Assembly (NCBI GenBank): GCA_020793555.1
Contig: DQIO01000212.1
Coordinates: 1-7,407 of the forward strand
DNA: 7,407 nucleotides
Source: Methanosarcinaceae archaeon
Lineage (GTDB): Archaea; Halobacteriota; Methanosarcinia; Methanosarcinales; Methanosarcinaceae
Direction of reading: 5' to 3'
The translations under genes and the position numbers were made by a program. The notes under the pieces are model-generated. The model was not told the origin of the DNA. It did no database searches and saw only the letters and a program-made list of their open reading frames with translations. This document shows, piece by piece, positions 1-6,274 of the stretch; the first letter of the stretch is position 1; each line of letters starts with the position of its first letter.

Positions 1-2
1 AA

Positions 3-155
3 AATAGCAAGAATACTCCACTCACACCGGTTGTTCTGACGTTAATCTCTAAATATGACATAGATATGCAGAATGACGGATACACTGGTCAAGAGATTAA
101 TGAATGTGATGAATTACGGCAAGTGTGGAGACCTATCAGTCAAATGAAAATGTAG
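3..155 (+). CDS. C-terminal end of an unidentified protein (cut by window edge)
   Basis: A frame is open from the first bases of the window to a TAG at 153-155, giving 50 residues with no stop. The translation looks protein-like: a short hydrophobic stretch (PVVLTLISKYDID), then a polar, acidic tail ending WRPISQMKM. The first in-frame ATG is at 66-68 and has no convincing ribosome-binding site, so this is better read as the tail of a gene starting to the left than as a small complete gene. I do not recognise the family. An open run of this length can arise by chance in several percent of cases, so confidence is moderate. The next gene on the same strand starts about 125 bases downstream, and no clear terminator hairpin lies between them. 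Confidence 0.45.
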   Translation, partial: NSKNTPLTPVVLTLISKYDIDMQNDGYTGQEINECDELRQVWRPISQMKM

Positions 156-250
156 TAAATTATGCCATATGATCTATGCCCATTATAATCTGACATTTGG
201 AAGTTTACACGACACTGCTGATTAAAAAGTCTCAAAACGACATCCAAAAT

Positions 251-260
251 CGTTATATGC
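251..260 (+). promoter_or_regulatory. Candidate TATA box for the M50 protease gene
   Basis: The sequence TTATATG at about 253-259 lies roughly 25 bases before the ATG at 282. That is the usual archaeal distance from TATA box to transcription start, so the transcript could be leaderless or nearly so. A GAGTGA at 263-268 could instead act as a weak ribosome-binding site on a longer transcript. Inference from spacing only. Confidence 0.3.
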
Positions 261-281
261 CAGAGTGAATAGTTACAGTTG

Positions 282-887
282 ATGAAAATTGATCTAAAAG
301 AAACCACACATCTTGTTGCATCACTTGTGGTACTTACGGTAGCATTCGCATACCCTTCAACAGAACCAACCATGCTGGCTGTAATTGCAATTAGTGTTGG
401 CAGTGGTTTCATATTTCATGAACTCGGGCATAAGTTCACAGCCCAGCATTTTGGATATACTGCAGTATATGAAGCAAGCCCGATGGGACTCTTGCTTGCT
501 ATTTTTCTCAAAATAACAACAGGAGTCGTATTCGCAGCACCAGGCGCGGTTATGATACAAAAACGCCAATCGTATTATTCAAATGATGACAAATACTACG
601 ATGTTCTCACACAATCACAGGAAACATGGAAGATCGCACTGGCAGGCCCATTGATCAATGTGGCGCTTGCTGTTGTGTTCATGGGAATCATGTTTTTATC
701 AGACTCTGCGCTCATGCAAACCATGGGTCTTTATGGTGCATACGTAAATGTTTTTCTTGCAGGGTTCAACATGATACCATTTGGACCGCTTGACGGCGCC
801 AAGGTCTTTAAGCACAATCCTGCCATGTGGGGATTTGTCGGATTGCCGCTTGTGCTGATGTTCCTTATTATCTCAGGAATCCTTTGA
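282..887 (+). CDS. Site-2-protease-like membrane metalloprotease (peptidase M50 family)
   Basis: Predicted zinc protease that cleaves substrates within the membrane. Numbering from the ATG at 282 (201 residues), the zinc-binding HELGH motif is at residues 46-50, inside a hydrophobic segment. An AGPLIN motif is at 121-126. The second M50 signature, N-x2-P-x4-DG (NMIPFGPLDG), is at about 163-172; its Asp is the expected third zinc ligand. About six hydrophobic segments are visible, roughly residues 12-30, 32-45, 69-90, 117-140, 147-167 and 185-201. A polar loop of about 25 residues lies between the third and fourth. There is no PDZ or CBS domain, so this is a compact archaeal form of about 200 residues. 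A TTG directly before the ATG (279) is an alternative start that would sit closer to the weak GAGTGA; the ATG is preferred. The 3' end overlaps the convergent gene at 873-1085 by 15 bases. The family call is firm; the natural substrate is unknown. Confidence 0.9.
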   Translation: MKIDLKETTHLVASLVVLTVAFAYPSTEPTMLAVIAISVGSGFIFHELGHKFTAQHFGYTAVYEASPMGLLLAIFLKITTGVVFAAPGAVMIQKRQSYYSNDDKYYDVLTQSQETWKIALAGPLINVALAVVFMGIMFLSDSALMQTMGLYGAYVNVFLAGFNMIPFGPLDGAKVFKHNPAMWGFVGLPLVLMFLIISGIL

Positions 888-1085
888 TACTGCCTCAGGC
901 GCGCCATGAACTTTCATATTGTCCAGTTTATCATCAGCGTCTTCTGTATCATCCTGCATATCGATGATATAACCCCTATTTGTAGCAGATGTCAGGACTG
1001 ATGCGGATTTTAAATAAAATGCTGTCAGCAACACAATAAAAACAAATACCACTGCACCAATCCCAAAAGCGATTATTGCATTCAT
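873..1085 (-). CDS. Small single-pass membrane protein, function unknown
   Basis: A 70-residue protein not recognised as a member of any named family. Residues 3-25 form one uninterrupted hydrophobic helix (IIAFGIGAVVFVFIVLLTAF), followed by a Lys at 26. The remaining 45 residues are polar and soluble-looking, with an acidic run (DMQDDTEDADD, about 42-52). By the positive-inside rule the tail would face the cytoplasm, but few charges support this. No ribosome-binding site is visible before the ATG (1085); a T-rich stretch ending in TTTATAA upstream could hold a TATA box for a short-leader transcript. It lies 66 bases downstream of mtd on the same strand, beyond mtd's terminator. It overlaps the last 15 bases of the protease gene tail to tail. 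The clear membrane segment followed by a polar domain argues for a real gene, although it is short. Confidence 0.6.
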   Translation of the reverse strand: MNAIIAFGIGAVVFVFIVLLTAFYLKSASVLTSATNRGYIIDMQDDTEDADDKLDNMKVHGAPEAVSKDS

Positions 1086-1097
1086 GGGTTAGTTGTG

Positions 1098-1152
1098 ATT
1101 ATAAATAAAAATAAAAATGAAAATGAAAAAAGAAGTGTCCTGTTGGACACTT
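1098..1152 (-). terminator. Hairpin plus T-rich terminator of mtd
   Basis: On the minus strand, directly after the mtd stop codon, AAGTGTCC (1152-1145) pairs perfectly with GGACACTT (1140-1133) across a 4-base loop. A run of T follows at once, then a 30-base pyrimidine-rich tract. The first stem base is the last base of the TAA stop. This is a textbook intrinsic-type terminator. It separates mtd from the small gene at 873-1085 unless there is read-through. Confidence 0.8.
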
Positions 1153-1982
1153 TACTGTGGTTTCTCGTACAATTTGGTCTTTCTTACAATATTGCCTTTC
1201 TTTGAGTGAGCCTGCCTGAAGACCGTATCATTGGATTTCTCGATCTCTCTTGCATCGATTGCGAGTTGTGCTGCTGCGCGCATCATCTCATGACCTGTTG
1301 CAGTTGTAAGAGTGACCTGCTCGATGTCTTTCATCATGAAGCATGCAGGGAAGTTGATCTGTGCAACCTTGTCAGCCATGTGCAATGCAGCAAGTGCTTT
1401 TGCTTTTGCGTATGGGTTTGCAAATCCTGCACTCTCGATACATTTCTCCGGTTTTGCGAGAATGTGTGGAAGCTCAAGGTCCTTGCCGGATTTACCAGCA
1501 TCCGCCTGTGCAGCAACATCGTCAAATGCTTCCTGAATCATTCTTACAACACCACATGTTGAAAGCACTTTCATTGCATCAGAATTGAATGAAGCCATCT
1601 CCACAGGGTCAAGGAACTCAGTCTTTGCACCAATTAATGGATCAACGGTCAGGATGATGTAACCAAAGCCTGCATCTTCGAGTGCCTTGCGGTCATCCTT
1701 CTTTGTCGGTCCGTCCGAGATTATAATGCATGGCACGTCCTTATACAACTCTCGTGCAGCAGTTGGCCCCGGTGCACTTGAATTTGGACTGATCATGACG
1801 TAAAAGTCAGCATTCATCTTCTTAAGATATTCAGTCACTTCAGCTTCACCCTTGCCCATCTTTGGACCGGTTCCTAAAGAAATAATCTCAATGCCTTCTC
1901 TTGCTGCAATCTCATCCTGGATCAAGTCAATGACCTGACTCATCCCTAAATTTCCCAATTTAATAAATCCTATTTTAGCCAT
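1152..1982 (-). CDS. mtd: F420-dependent methylene-tetrahydromethanopterin dehydrogenase
   Basis: Catalyses reversible hydride transfer between coenzyme F420 and the C1 carrier: methenyl-H4MPT (or sarcinapterin form) + F420H2 to methylene-H4MPT + F420. It is a cytoplasmic step of methanogenesis from CO2, run in reverse during methylotrophic growth. The 276-residue length matches the family. The family-typical N-terminus (MAKIGFIKLGNLGMS) opens the protein, followed by GTGPKMGKGE at about 37-46, SPNSSAPGPTAARE at 65-78, ISDGPTKK at 88-95 and DPLIGAKTEFLDP at about 114-126. The C-terminal half is helical and Ala-rich, with a basic C-terminus. The start at ATG 1982 is supported by GTGATT, complementary to the 16S rRNA 3' end, with a gap of about 5 bases. 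The gene stands alone between its own promoter and a strong terminator, as expected for a highly expressed catabolic enzyme. Confidence 0.97.
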   Translation of the reverse strand: MAKIGFIKLGNLGMSQVIDLIQDEIAAREGIEIISLGTGPKMGKGEAEVTEYLKKMNADFYVMISPNSSAPGPTAARELYKDVPCIIISDGPTKKDDRKALEDAGFGYIILTVDPLIGAKTEFLDPVEMASFNSDAMKVLSTCGVVRMIQEAFDDVAAQADAGKSGKDLELPHILAKPEKCIESAGFANPYAKAKALAALHMADKVAQINFPACFMMKDIEQVTLTTATGHEMMRAAAQLAIDAREIEKSNDTVFRQAHSKKGNIVRKTKLYEKPQ

Positions 1983-2013
1983 TTTGAATCACATCATTAA
2001 GATAAACAGAGTT

Positions 2014-2024
2014 GCTTATATCAT
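2014..2024 (-). promoter_or_regulatory. Candidate TATA box for mtd
   Basis: On the minus strand the sequence GATATAAGC lies about 35 bases upstream of the mtd ATG. Transcription starting 22-26 bases downstream would leave a very short leader that just contains the GTGAT ribosome-binding site at 1988-1992. A small dyad, GGAA-TTG-TTCC at 2029-2039, sits immediately upstream of this box. The assignment rests on sequence and spacing only. Confidence 0.45.
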
Positions 2025-2131
2025 TTTTGGAATTGTTCCGCCATAAATAAATTATGAAATGTTGATTTTTTAGAGAAAAACAAGCATCCTATCCGAAAGG
2101 GTTAAAAGTAATGTAATTTATTTCACATAAA

Positions 2132-2164
2132 TCCTAATACGGTAAATACTATTTCTTATTAGGA
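2132..2164 (+). repeat. Perfect 8-bp inverted repeat upstream of serB
   Basis: TCCTAATA at 2132-2139 and TATTAGGA at 2157-2164 are exact reverse complements separated by 17 bases. The right arm ends 24 bases before the serB GTG start. It also contains most of an AGGAG (2161-2165) that resembles a ribosome-binding site but is too far from the start to serve it. The element could be an operator for a dimeric regulator (arm centres about 25 bp apart) or a leader hairpin. It is located in the divergent mtd-serB spacer. Confidence 0.5.
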
Positions 2165-2188
2165 GTACCAAAAATCAGGTTTGATAAC

Positions 2189-2857
2189 GTGAGCTGTACC
2201 ATTAACTATTCTAAATCAAAATTTGCAAAGATTATTGTTTTCGACATGGATAGCACACTTATCGATGCTGAGACCATTGATGAACTTGCAGGAGCTGCCG
2301 ATGTTGCAAAAAAGGTTGCTGACATCACAGACCGTGCCATGAATGGTAAATTAGACTATGGTCAGGCACTTTTAGAAAGAGTGAATCTTCTTAAAGGTCT
2401 GTCTCTTAAAGAGGCACAAGACGCCGTAGATAAAATACCGCTAATGCCAGGTGCAAAAGAACTGGTCAAATATGTAAAAGATGCAGGATACAAGACTGCA
2501 ATGGTCTCTGGCGGATTTACATTATCTGCCGACCGTATTGGTAAACTCCTTGATATGGATTATGTGTTTTCAAATGAACTTGTAGTCAATGACAGACATT
2601 TAACAGGTGAAGTTACAGGTCCCCTTACAAGACAAAACTCGAAAGGAAATGTCTTTGAGGAGATTGCCCGACAAAATGGGGTGAAACCTGATGAGTGCGT
2701 TGTTATCGGCGATGGTGCTAATGATATATGTATTTTCGAAAAAGCGGGATACTCAATTGCATTCAATTCAAAAGAGATCCTGCGCGAATATGCAGATGTT
2801 GTTGTCACACAAAAAGACCTTAAGGCGGTGATTCCGGTAATCCAGGCACTGGATTAA
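2189..2857 (+). CDS. serB: Phosphoserine phosphatase (HAD superfamily)
   Basis: Hydrolyses O-phospho-L-serine to serine, the last step of the phosphorylated serine pathway; cytoplasmic and Mg2+-dependent. The 222 residues carry all HAD signatures. Motif I is DMDST (D19 nucleophile, D21 acid/base) followed by the family's conserved Glu at about 28 (ETIDELAG). Motif II is SGGF with S107. The motif III Lys is in NSKGN (K152). Motif IV is GDGANDI (D175, D179). The small helical cap after motif I fits the SerB type, and no ACT or extra N-terminal domain is present, as in short archaeal enzymes. The start is GTG 2189 with AGGT at 2177-2180; no other usual start codon follows the in-frame TAA at 2135, and the first ATG is codon 20, between the two motif I aspartates. 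It is followed 79 bases later by the coiled-coil gene on the same strand. Related HAD phosphatases could act on other phosphomonoesters, but the motif set favours phosphoserine. Confidence 0.92.
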   Translation: MSCTINYSKSKFAKIIVFDMDSTLIDAETIDELAGAADVAKKVADITDRAMNGKLDYGQALLERVNLLKGLSLKEAQDAVDKIPLMPGAKELVKYVKDAGYKTAMVSGGFTLSADRIGKLLDMDYVFSNELVVNDRHLTGEVTGPLTRQNSKGNVFEEIARQNGVKPDECVVIGDGANDICIFEKAGYSIAFNSKEILREYADVVVTQKDLKAVIPVIQALD

Positions 2858-2900
2858 GGAACAATCGCCGAAGTATTGTGCACTAGAAATGCATGAAATA

Positions 2901-2916
2901 CCAGCTTTTTTGCTGG
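2901..2916 (+). promoter_or_regulatory. Small hairpin with all-T loop between serB and the coiled-coil gene
   Basis: CCAGC (2901-2905) and GCTGG (2912-2916) pair perfectly around a loop of six T. The hairpin ends only 4 bases before the GGAGGA ribosome-binding site (2921-2926) of the next gene. No T-run follows it, so it does not look like an intrinsic terminator. It may tune initiation or act as an RNA processing or stability element between two co-transcribed genes. Confidence 0.4.
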
Positions 2917-2936
2917 AGCAGGAGGACAAATAGATA

Positions 2937-3794
2937 ATGTTGAAAGAACTAAACAATAAAAAGACAATACTGAGAGAACAGTCCGAAGAGAGTAAGAACA
3001 AACGTAATGACCTTAATGCACAGGCAAGTGTCCTTGCATCAAAACGTAATGAACTTAACAAGCGTACAAAGGATCACATAAACGAAGCGCAGGACTATAA
3101 GAAACTCAGAGACGAAAATAACGAGATGGTCAAAGAGCAAAAGGCGCAGCGCGATGAGATCAATGCAAAAGCTAATGCCATATTCTCAAAAGCAGAAGCA
3201 ATCAGAAAAGATCATAATCTTGACGGACCTTCCATACACGATATACGCAAAGATATTGACCGTTTGGAATTTTCACAGCAAACTGAAGTGATGACCACAA
3301 GCAAGGAACGGGAATTGGTCAGTAAGATTACTGAACTCCAGAAACTGTACAAATCCAAAAAGGTACAGATCGACGGTAATACCGAACTTAAAACACTTCT
3401 TGAAGAAGCACAGGCAATTCGAGATGAAGCTTCTACATTCCACACTGCACTTTCTGATTATGCACAAAAAGCCCAGGAATCTCACGACAAGATGATAGCT
3501 ACCTTCAAGGAAGCTGACACAGTACGTGCAGAATCCGATAAGGCTCACAAGGATTTTGTAAAAGTGCAGGAAGAGGCTGATGAACATCACAAGAAGTTCA
3601 TTGCTGCACAAAAAGAGATGCGTGACATCGATAAAGAGATCCGTAAACTAAGGAAAACAGATACCGTTACTCGAAGAGACAGTGTACGGGCAGATGCCAA
3701 AAAGGATGCTGAAGATATATTCGATAAATTCAAATCCGGTGAAAAACTGACAATGGAAAACCTTATGACACTCCAAAAATCAGGGCTTCTCTAA
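2937..3794 (+). CDS. Archaeal coiled-coil protein (COG1340-like)
   Basis: A 285-residue, highly charged, almost entirely helical protein of unknown biochemical role, resembling the uncharacterised archaeal coiled-coil family COG1340. It is dominated by Lys, Glu, Asp, Arg and Ala, has no Cys or Trp, and shows long heptad-like stretches at about residues 5-92 and 120-245. A short break containing Gly and Pro (HNLDGPSIHDI, about 93-103) probably forms a turn that lets the two helical arms pack back on each other. After an Arg/Asp-rich region, the C-terminal ~25 residues (FDKFKSGEKLTMENLMTLQ) look like a separate small helical motif. There is no signal peptide or membrane segment, so it should be cytoplasmic. 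The start ATG 2937 has a strong GGAGGA about 10 bases upstream. It probably shares a transcript with serB. Structural or scaffold roles are possible, but no enzymatic motif is visible. Confidence 0.85.
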   Translation: MLKELNNKKTILREQSEESKNKRNDLNAQASVLASKRNELNKRTKDHINEAQDYKKLRDENNEMVKEQKAQRDEINAKANAIFSKAEAIRKDHNLDGPSIHDIRKDIDRLEFSQQTEVMTTSKERELVSKITELQKLYKSKKVQIDGNTELKTLLEEAQAIRDEASTFHTALSDYAQKAQESHDKMIATFKEADTVRAESDKAHKDFVKVQEEADEHHKKFIAAQKEMRDIDKEIRKLRKTDTVTRRDSVRADAKKDAEDIFDKFKSGEKLTMENLMTLQKSGLL

Positions 3795-3841
3795 TCAATT
3801 TTTGGATATCGTAAAAATCAAGTCAAGCGATTCGGTAAATC

Positions 3842-3875
3842 GGGTGGTTTAACGACCACCCACTAATTAATTTTA
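3842..3875 (+). terminator. Terminator hairpin after the serB-coiled-coil pair
   Basis: GGGTGGT (3842-3848) pairs perfectly with ACCACCC (3855-3861) around a 6-base loop, about 47 bases after the coiled-coil gene's stop. An AT-rich stretch containing TTTTATTT follows (3870s). It lies in the spacer between convergent genes, so it could also stop transcription arriving from the radical SAM gene, though the T-rich side favours the plus strand. Confidence 0.6.
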
Positions 3876-3902
3876 TTTCATAGACTGGTTTTACTGCATT
3901 AA

Positions 3903-5042
3903 TTATTTTTTAACGTCGATATGCAATGTCCTAAACTCTGTATCCCTCATCAAACATGAGTCTGCATTATAAGTAGGATTCTTACGAATCTTTTTCCATA
4001 CACTTTTAAGTGTATCTTTGTGAATATTCCCGAAAGGAATTGGAATACAGGCACATGGTAAAATATCACCCTGTGGGGTCACATGTAGCCACTTTCGTCC
4101 TGCAAAACAACCGGTGGTCTTCATTACATGCGGAATTGAAAAAACACGCGGTCCATCCATTACATCTGTGCGTGCTACAAAATCATCAAGTTTGCGATGG
4201 TCATCGGGTGAGAGGATATCATTCTCGTGATCAATCCACCTGCCTGTTGGAACGATCTCATAAAAGGAAAGTTCATGTACTTCCATTTCACATGCCAACT
4301 TGTAAAAATCATCGAGCTCATCAATGTTATGCGGAGATATTACCACATATATGTTAACGAGCAGACCTGCATTCATCAAATTCTTAACCGCACAGATGGC
4401 ATCCTTATACACACCCACTCGCCCCCGCATATAATCATGCCCTTCCTCGTTGGCACTATCAAAACTCACACTCACCATGTAGAGTCCCGCTTCTTTTAAA
4501 CTACGGGCACGCTCTGGTGTGAGTCCAACCCCTGATGTGAACATCGCCGATACCGCTCGATTTGTATCCACATGTCGTATCAGGTCTTCCAAACCTTCAT
4601 AGACAAGCGGCTCTCCACCATCGAATATGATCAGGGTTGTGCCCATGTCAAGTGACTGGTCGATCACATCCTTTATCATTTCAGGAGAAAGCCTGTCCTT
4701 ATTCTTGGTATCCGGCAATGCACAGTGGATACAATTGTTTGGACACTCTTCAGTGATAGATATCGTCACCTGTTCCGGTACCATGTTGCCACGAAGGGCT
4801 TTGATCTGGTTTGCTACTGAACGACTAAATGCTGTGCTTGGGATCGGTGGCATCCATGTTGAGAATATCAATCTGCCGTCTTCTACTTTTGCCGGTTTCT
4901 TTCCATCAAATATATCGAGCATCCCAGACACCATTGGTTTCATAAGGGATGAGGCAATGCCTGATGTCTTGATTCGGACACGACCGTCTTCTACTATTGC
5001 ATATACCTTAAAAAAAAGGGTTTTGTAAAGATGATACTTCAT
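3903..5042 (-). CDS. Radical SAM protein with SPASM/Twitch-like C-terminal region
   Basis: Predicted iron-sulfur enzyme that cleaves S-adenosylmethionine to start radical chemistry. Numbering from ATG 5042 (379 residues): an unassigned N-terminal region of about 90 residues with PPIPSTAFSR at 65-74; the SAM-cluster motif C100-x3-C104-x2-C107; the SAM-binding GGEP at 142-145; and a C-terminal C312-x12-G-x4-C330-A-C332 with a further Cys at 363. This last pattern resembles SPASM/Twitch domains and has enough Cys for one auxiliary cluster. The frame extends to an ATG at 5060, but that codon has no ribosome-binding site, whereas ATG 5042 is preceded by GGTGGT at a gap of about 9-10 bases. It is third in a same-strand block after the prenyltransferase and the reductase-like gene, with a gap of about 41-59 bases to the latter. 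Family members modify peptides or make cofactors; the substrate here is unknown, and context suggests isoprenoid or lipid-cofactor metabolism. Confidence 0.88.
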   Translation of the reverse strand: MKYHLYKTLFFKVYAIVEDGRVRIKTSGIASSLMKPMVSGMLDIFDGKKPAKVEDGRLIFSTWMPPIPSTAFSRSVANQIKALRGNMVPEQVTISITEECPNNCIHCALPDTKNKDRLSPEMIKDVIDQSLDMGTTLIIFDGGEPLVYEGLEDLIRHVDTNRAVSAMFTSGVGLTPERARSLKEAGLYMVSVSFDSANEEGHDYMRGRVGVYKDAICAVKNLMNAGLLVNIYVVISPHNIDELDDFYKLACEMEVHELSFYEIVPTGRWIDHENDILSPDDHRKLDDFVARTDVMDGPRVFSIPHVMKTTGCFAGRKWLHVTPQGDILPCACIPIPFGNIHKDTLKSVWKKIRKNPTYNADSCLMRDTEFRTLHIDVKK

Positions 5043-5101
5043 TTTAACACTTACCACCATAACTATAACTGAAATATGAATTAACTGAACTATTAATTGG
5101 A

Positions 5102-6259
5102 TTACCTGTTCCGAAGCAGTGCTCGATAAGATAACAATGATGCAGGATTTTTCTTTAACATAAACAGTCCTACCTGAATTGCCTGATTGAACGAACTACC
5201 ATGTAAAAATGACAGGTCCTGATTCTTAAATGTCTTCATCATGTTGTCGATCTCATGGTTATCCATCTTCCTGAGTGCTTCAAGTGCGATATGACCAAGA
5301 TAATATTCTGTTCTGAATTCACTGTTCCACTGTTTTTTGTACTGCGAAAGTACTTTTGCAGACACATCTCCTTTTGCAACCGCATCAGCTGCTATGTCTC
5401 CGCATATCTGTCCAGCACGCATACCATATCCAATACCTGATTGTCCTGCTGCGCCGCCTGTGACCATAATACCATCTGAGACTATCTGTTTTGGAATTGT
5501 TGCTATTGGGTCTCCTCCAACATGCTTTTTTAGTATCTTGATATCATCAAGCCCTTTCATACGCTTAAACTTTTCAAGCCAGTTATCAAAGAACGATGAT
5601 ACATCAGTGCCATTTCTCCTGACATATACGCCAAGCGTTGCATTATCTCCTCCGCCCGGGGAATATGTTGATTTCCACCCCGGAGCAATGCTGCCAAGAT
5701 AATACTCGAACATGTCCGCACTCCCAACACCATCCGCTTCGATCTCGGCTTCCACTGCCCATGCTATGTCATTGGGATACCGGACAGTTTTCAAACCAAG
5801 TAATCCCGCAGTCTTTGAATTTATCCCGTCAGAGACTATTACGATCTTTGATCTTATCATTCCATCCGATGTGCTTACAGAAAACGTGTCGCCGGTTTTG
5901 AGCACATTATACGATTCAACACCTGTGCGGATGTCTACGCCTGCTTTTTTGATCTTTTTTGCATAGTGTTCGTCAAATTTTGTGCGGTCAAGGAAATATC
6001 CAGGAGTCTCAAGCACGATCTCATCGCCGCCTGGTGCTACGATATGCATACCTTTGAGATTGTGTATCACATATTTTTGATCAACCTTTTCACCTGCTTT
6101 GTCAAACATTCCCTTAAAGAATGTATTGGCAGGGTGTGGTGGGTGACCTAACTCTTTTTTGCTATCGATTAAAATAACATTTGCACCTTTCTGAGACGCA
6201 TTTCTCGCAGCCATAATACCCGCAGGAGAGGCACCTATCACAATAATATCTGTATCCAT
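5102..6259 (-). CDS. Divergent geranylgeranyl-reductase-like FAD oxidoreductase
   Basis: A 385-residue flavoprotein of the geranylgeranyl reductase/BchP-like group, whose members saturate double bonds in prenyl chains of lipids or chlorophyll-like molecules. Visible features are an N-terminal dinucleotide fold with GASPAG (9-14) ending at the acidic D of LIDSKK, a second FAD contact VIVSDG (about 140-145), and a C-terminal FAD segment TGGAAGQSGIGYGMRAG (267-283). Three points differ from canonical archaeal enzymes: the usual GDAA is GGAA; the active-site Cys after the first fold is absent (HPANTF instead); and the YxWxFP substrate motif reads GWKSTYSP (194-201). A substrate other than bulk membrane lipid is therefore likely. 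The longest frame begins at TTG 6262, but ATG 6259 is preferred, 8 bases after AGGGGG (6268-6273). Only 15 bases separate it from the UbiA stop, so translation is probably coupled. The flavoprotein call is firm, the exact reaction is not. Confidence 0.85.
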   Translation of the reverse strand: MDTDIIVIGASPAGIMAARNASQKGANVILIDSKKELGHPPHPANTFFKGMFDKAGEKVDQKYVIHNLKGMHIVAPGGDEIVLETPGYFLDRTKFDEHYAKKIKKAGVDIRTGVESYNVLKTGDTFSVSTSDGMIRSKIVIVSDGINSKTAGLLGLKTVRYPNDIAWAVEAEIEADGVGSADMFEYYLGSIAPGWKSTYSPGGGDNATLGVYVRRNGTDVSSFFDNWLEKFKRMKGLDDIKILKKHVGGDPIATIPKQIVSDGIMVTGGAAGQSGIGYGMRAGQICGDIAADAVAKGDVSAKVLSQYKKQWNSEFRTEYYLGHIALEALRKMDNHEIDNMMKTFKNQDLSFLHGSSFNQAIQVGLFMLKKNPASLLSYRALLRNR

Positions 6260-6274
6260 CAATATATCCCCCTG

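Noticed and set aside
140..412. A 90-codon open frame on the minus strand in the left spacer
   Set aside because: Half of it is antisense to the protease start region, the product is Cys-scattered and motif-free, and no ribosome-binding site is present.
1098..1131. A-rich repeat-like stretch (ataaaa/atgaaa units) considered as a repeat or origin element
   Set aside because: It is explained as the T-rich tail of the mtd terminator on the minus strand.
1206..1562. A 118-codon Cys-rich open frame on the plus strand
   Set aside because: It is antisense to mtd. The apparent Cys richness is a by-product of complementing mtd's Ala/Gln/Met-rich C-terminal half.
2029..2039. Short dyad GGAA-TTG-TTCC beside the mtd TATA box considered as an operator
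   Set aside because: Arms of only four bases are expected often by chance; mentioned with the promoter but not claimed as a site.
4627..5028. A 133-codon open frame on the plus strand
   Set aside because: It is antisense to the N-terminal part of the radical SAM gene, including its cluster-binding motif, and shows no independent coding signal.
3903..5042. Radical SAM gene considered as a peptide-modifying (RiPP) maturase
   Set aside because: No short precursor-like frame with a ribosome-binding site and no partner recognition domain lies beside it; the neighbours are isoprenoid enzymes.
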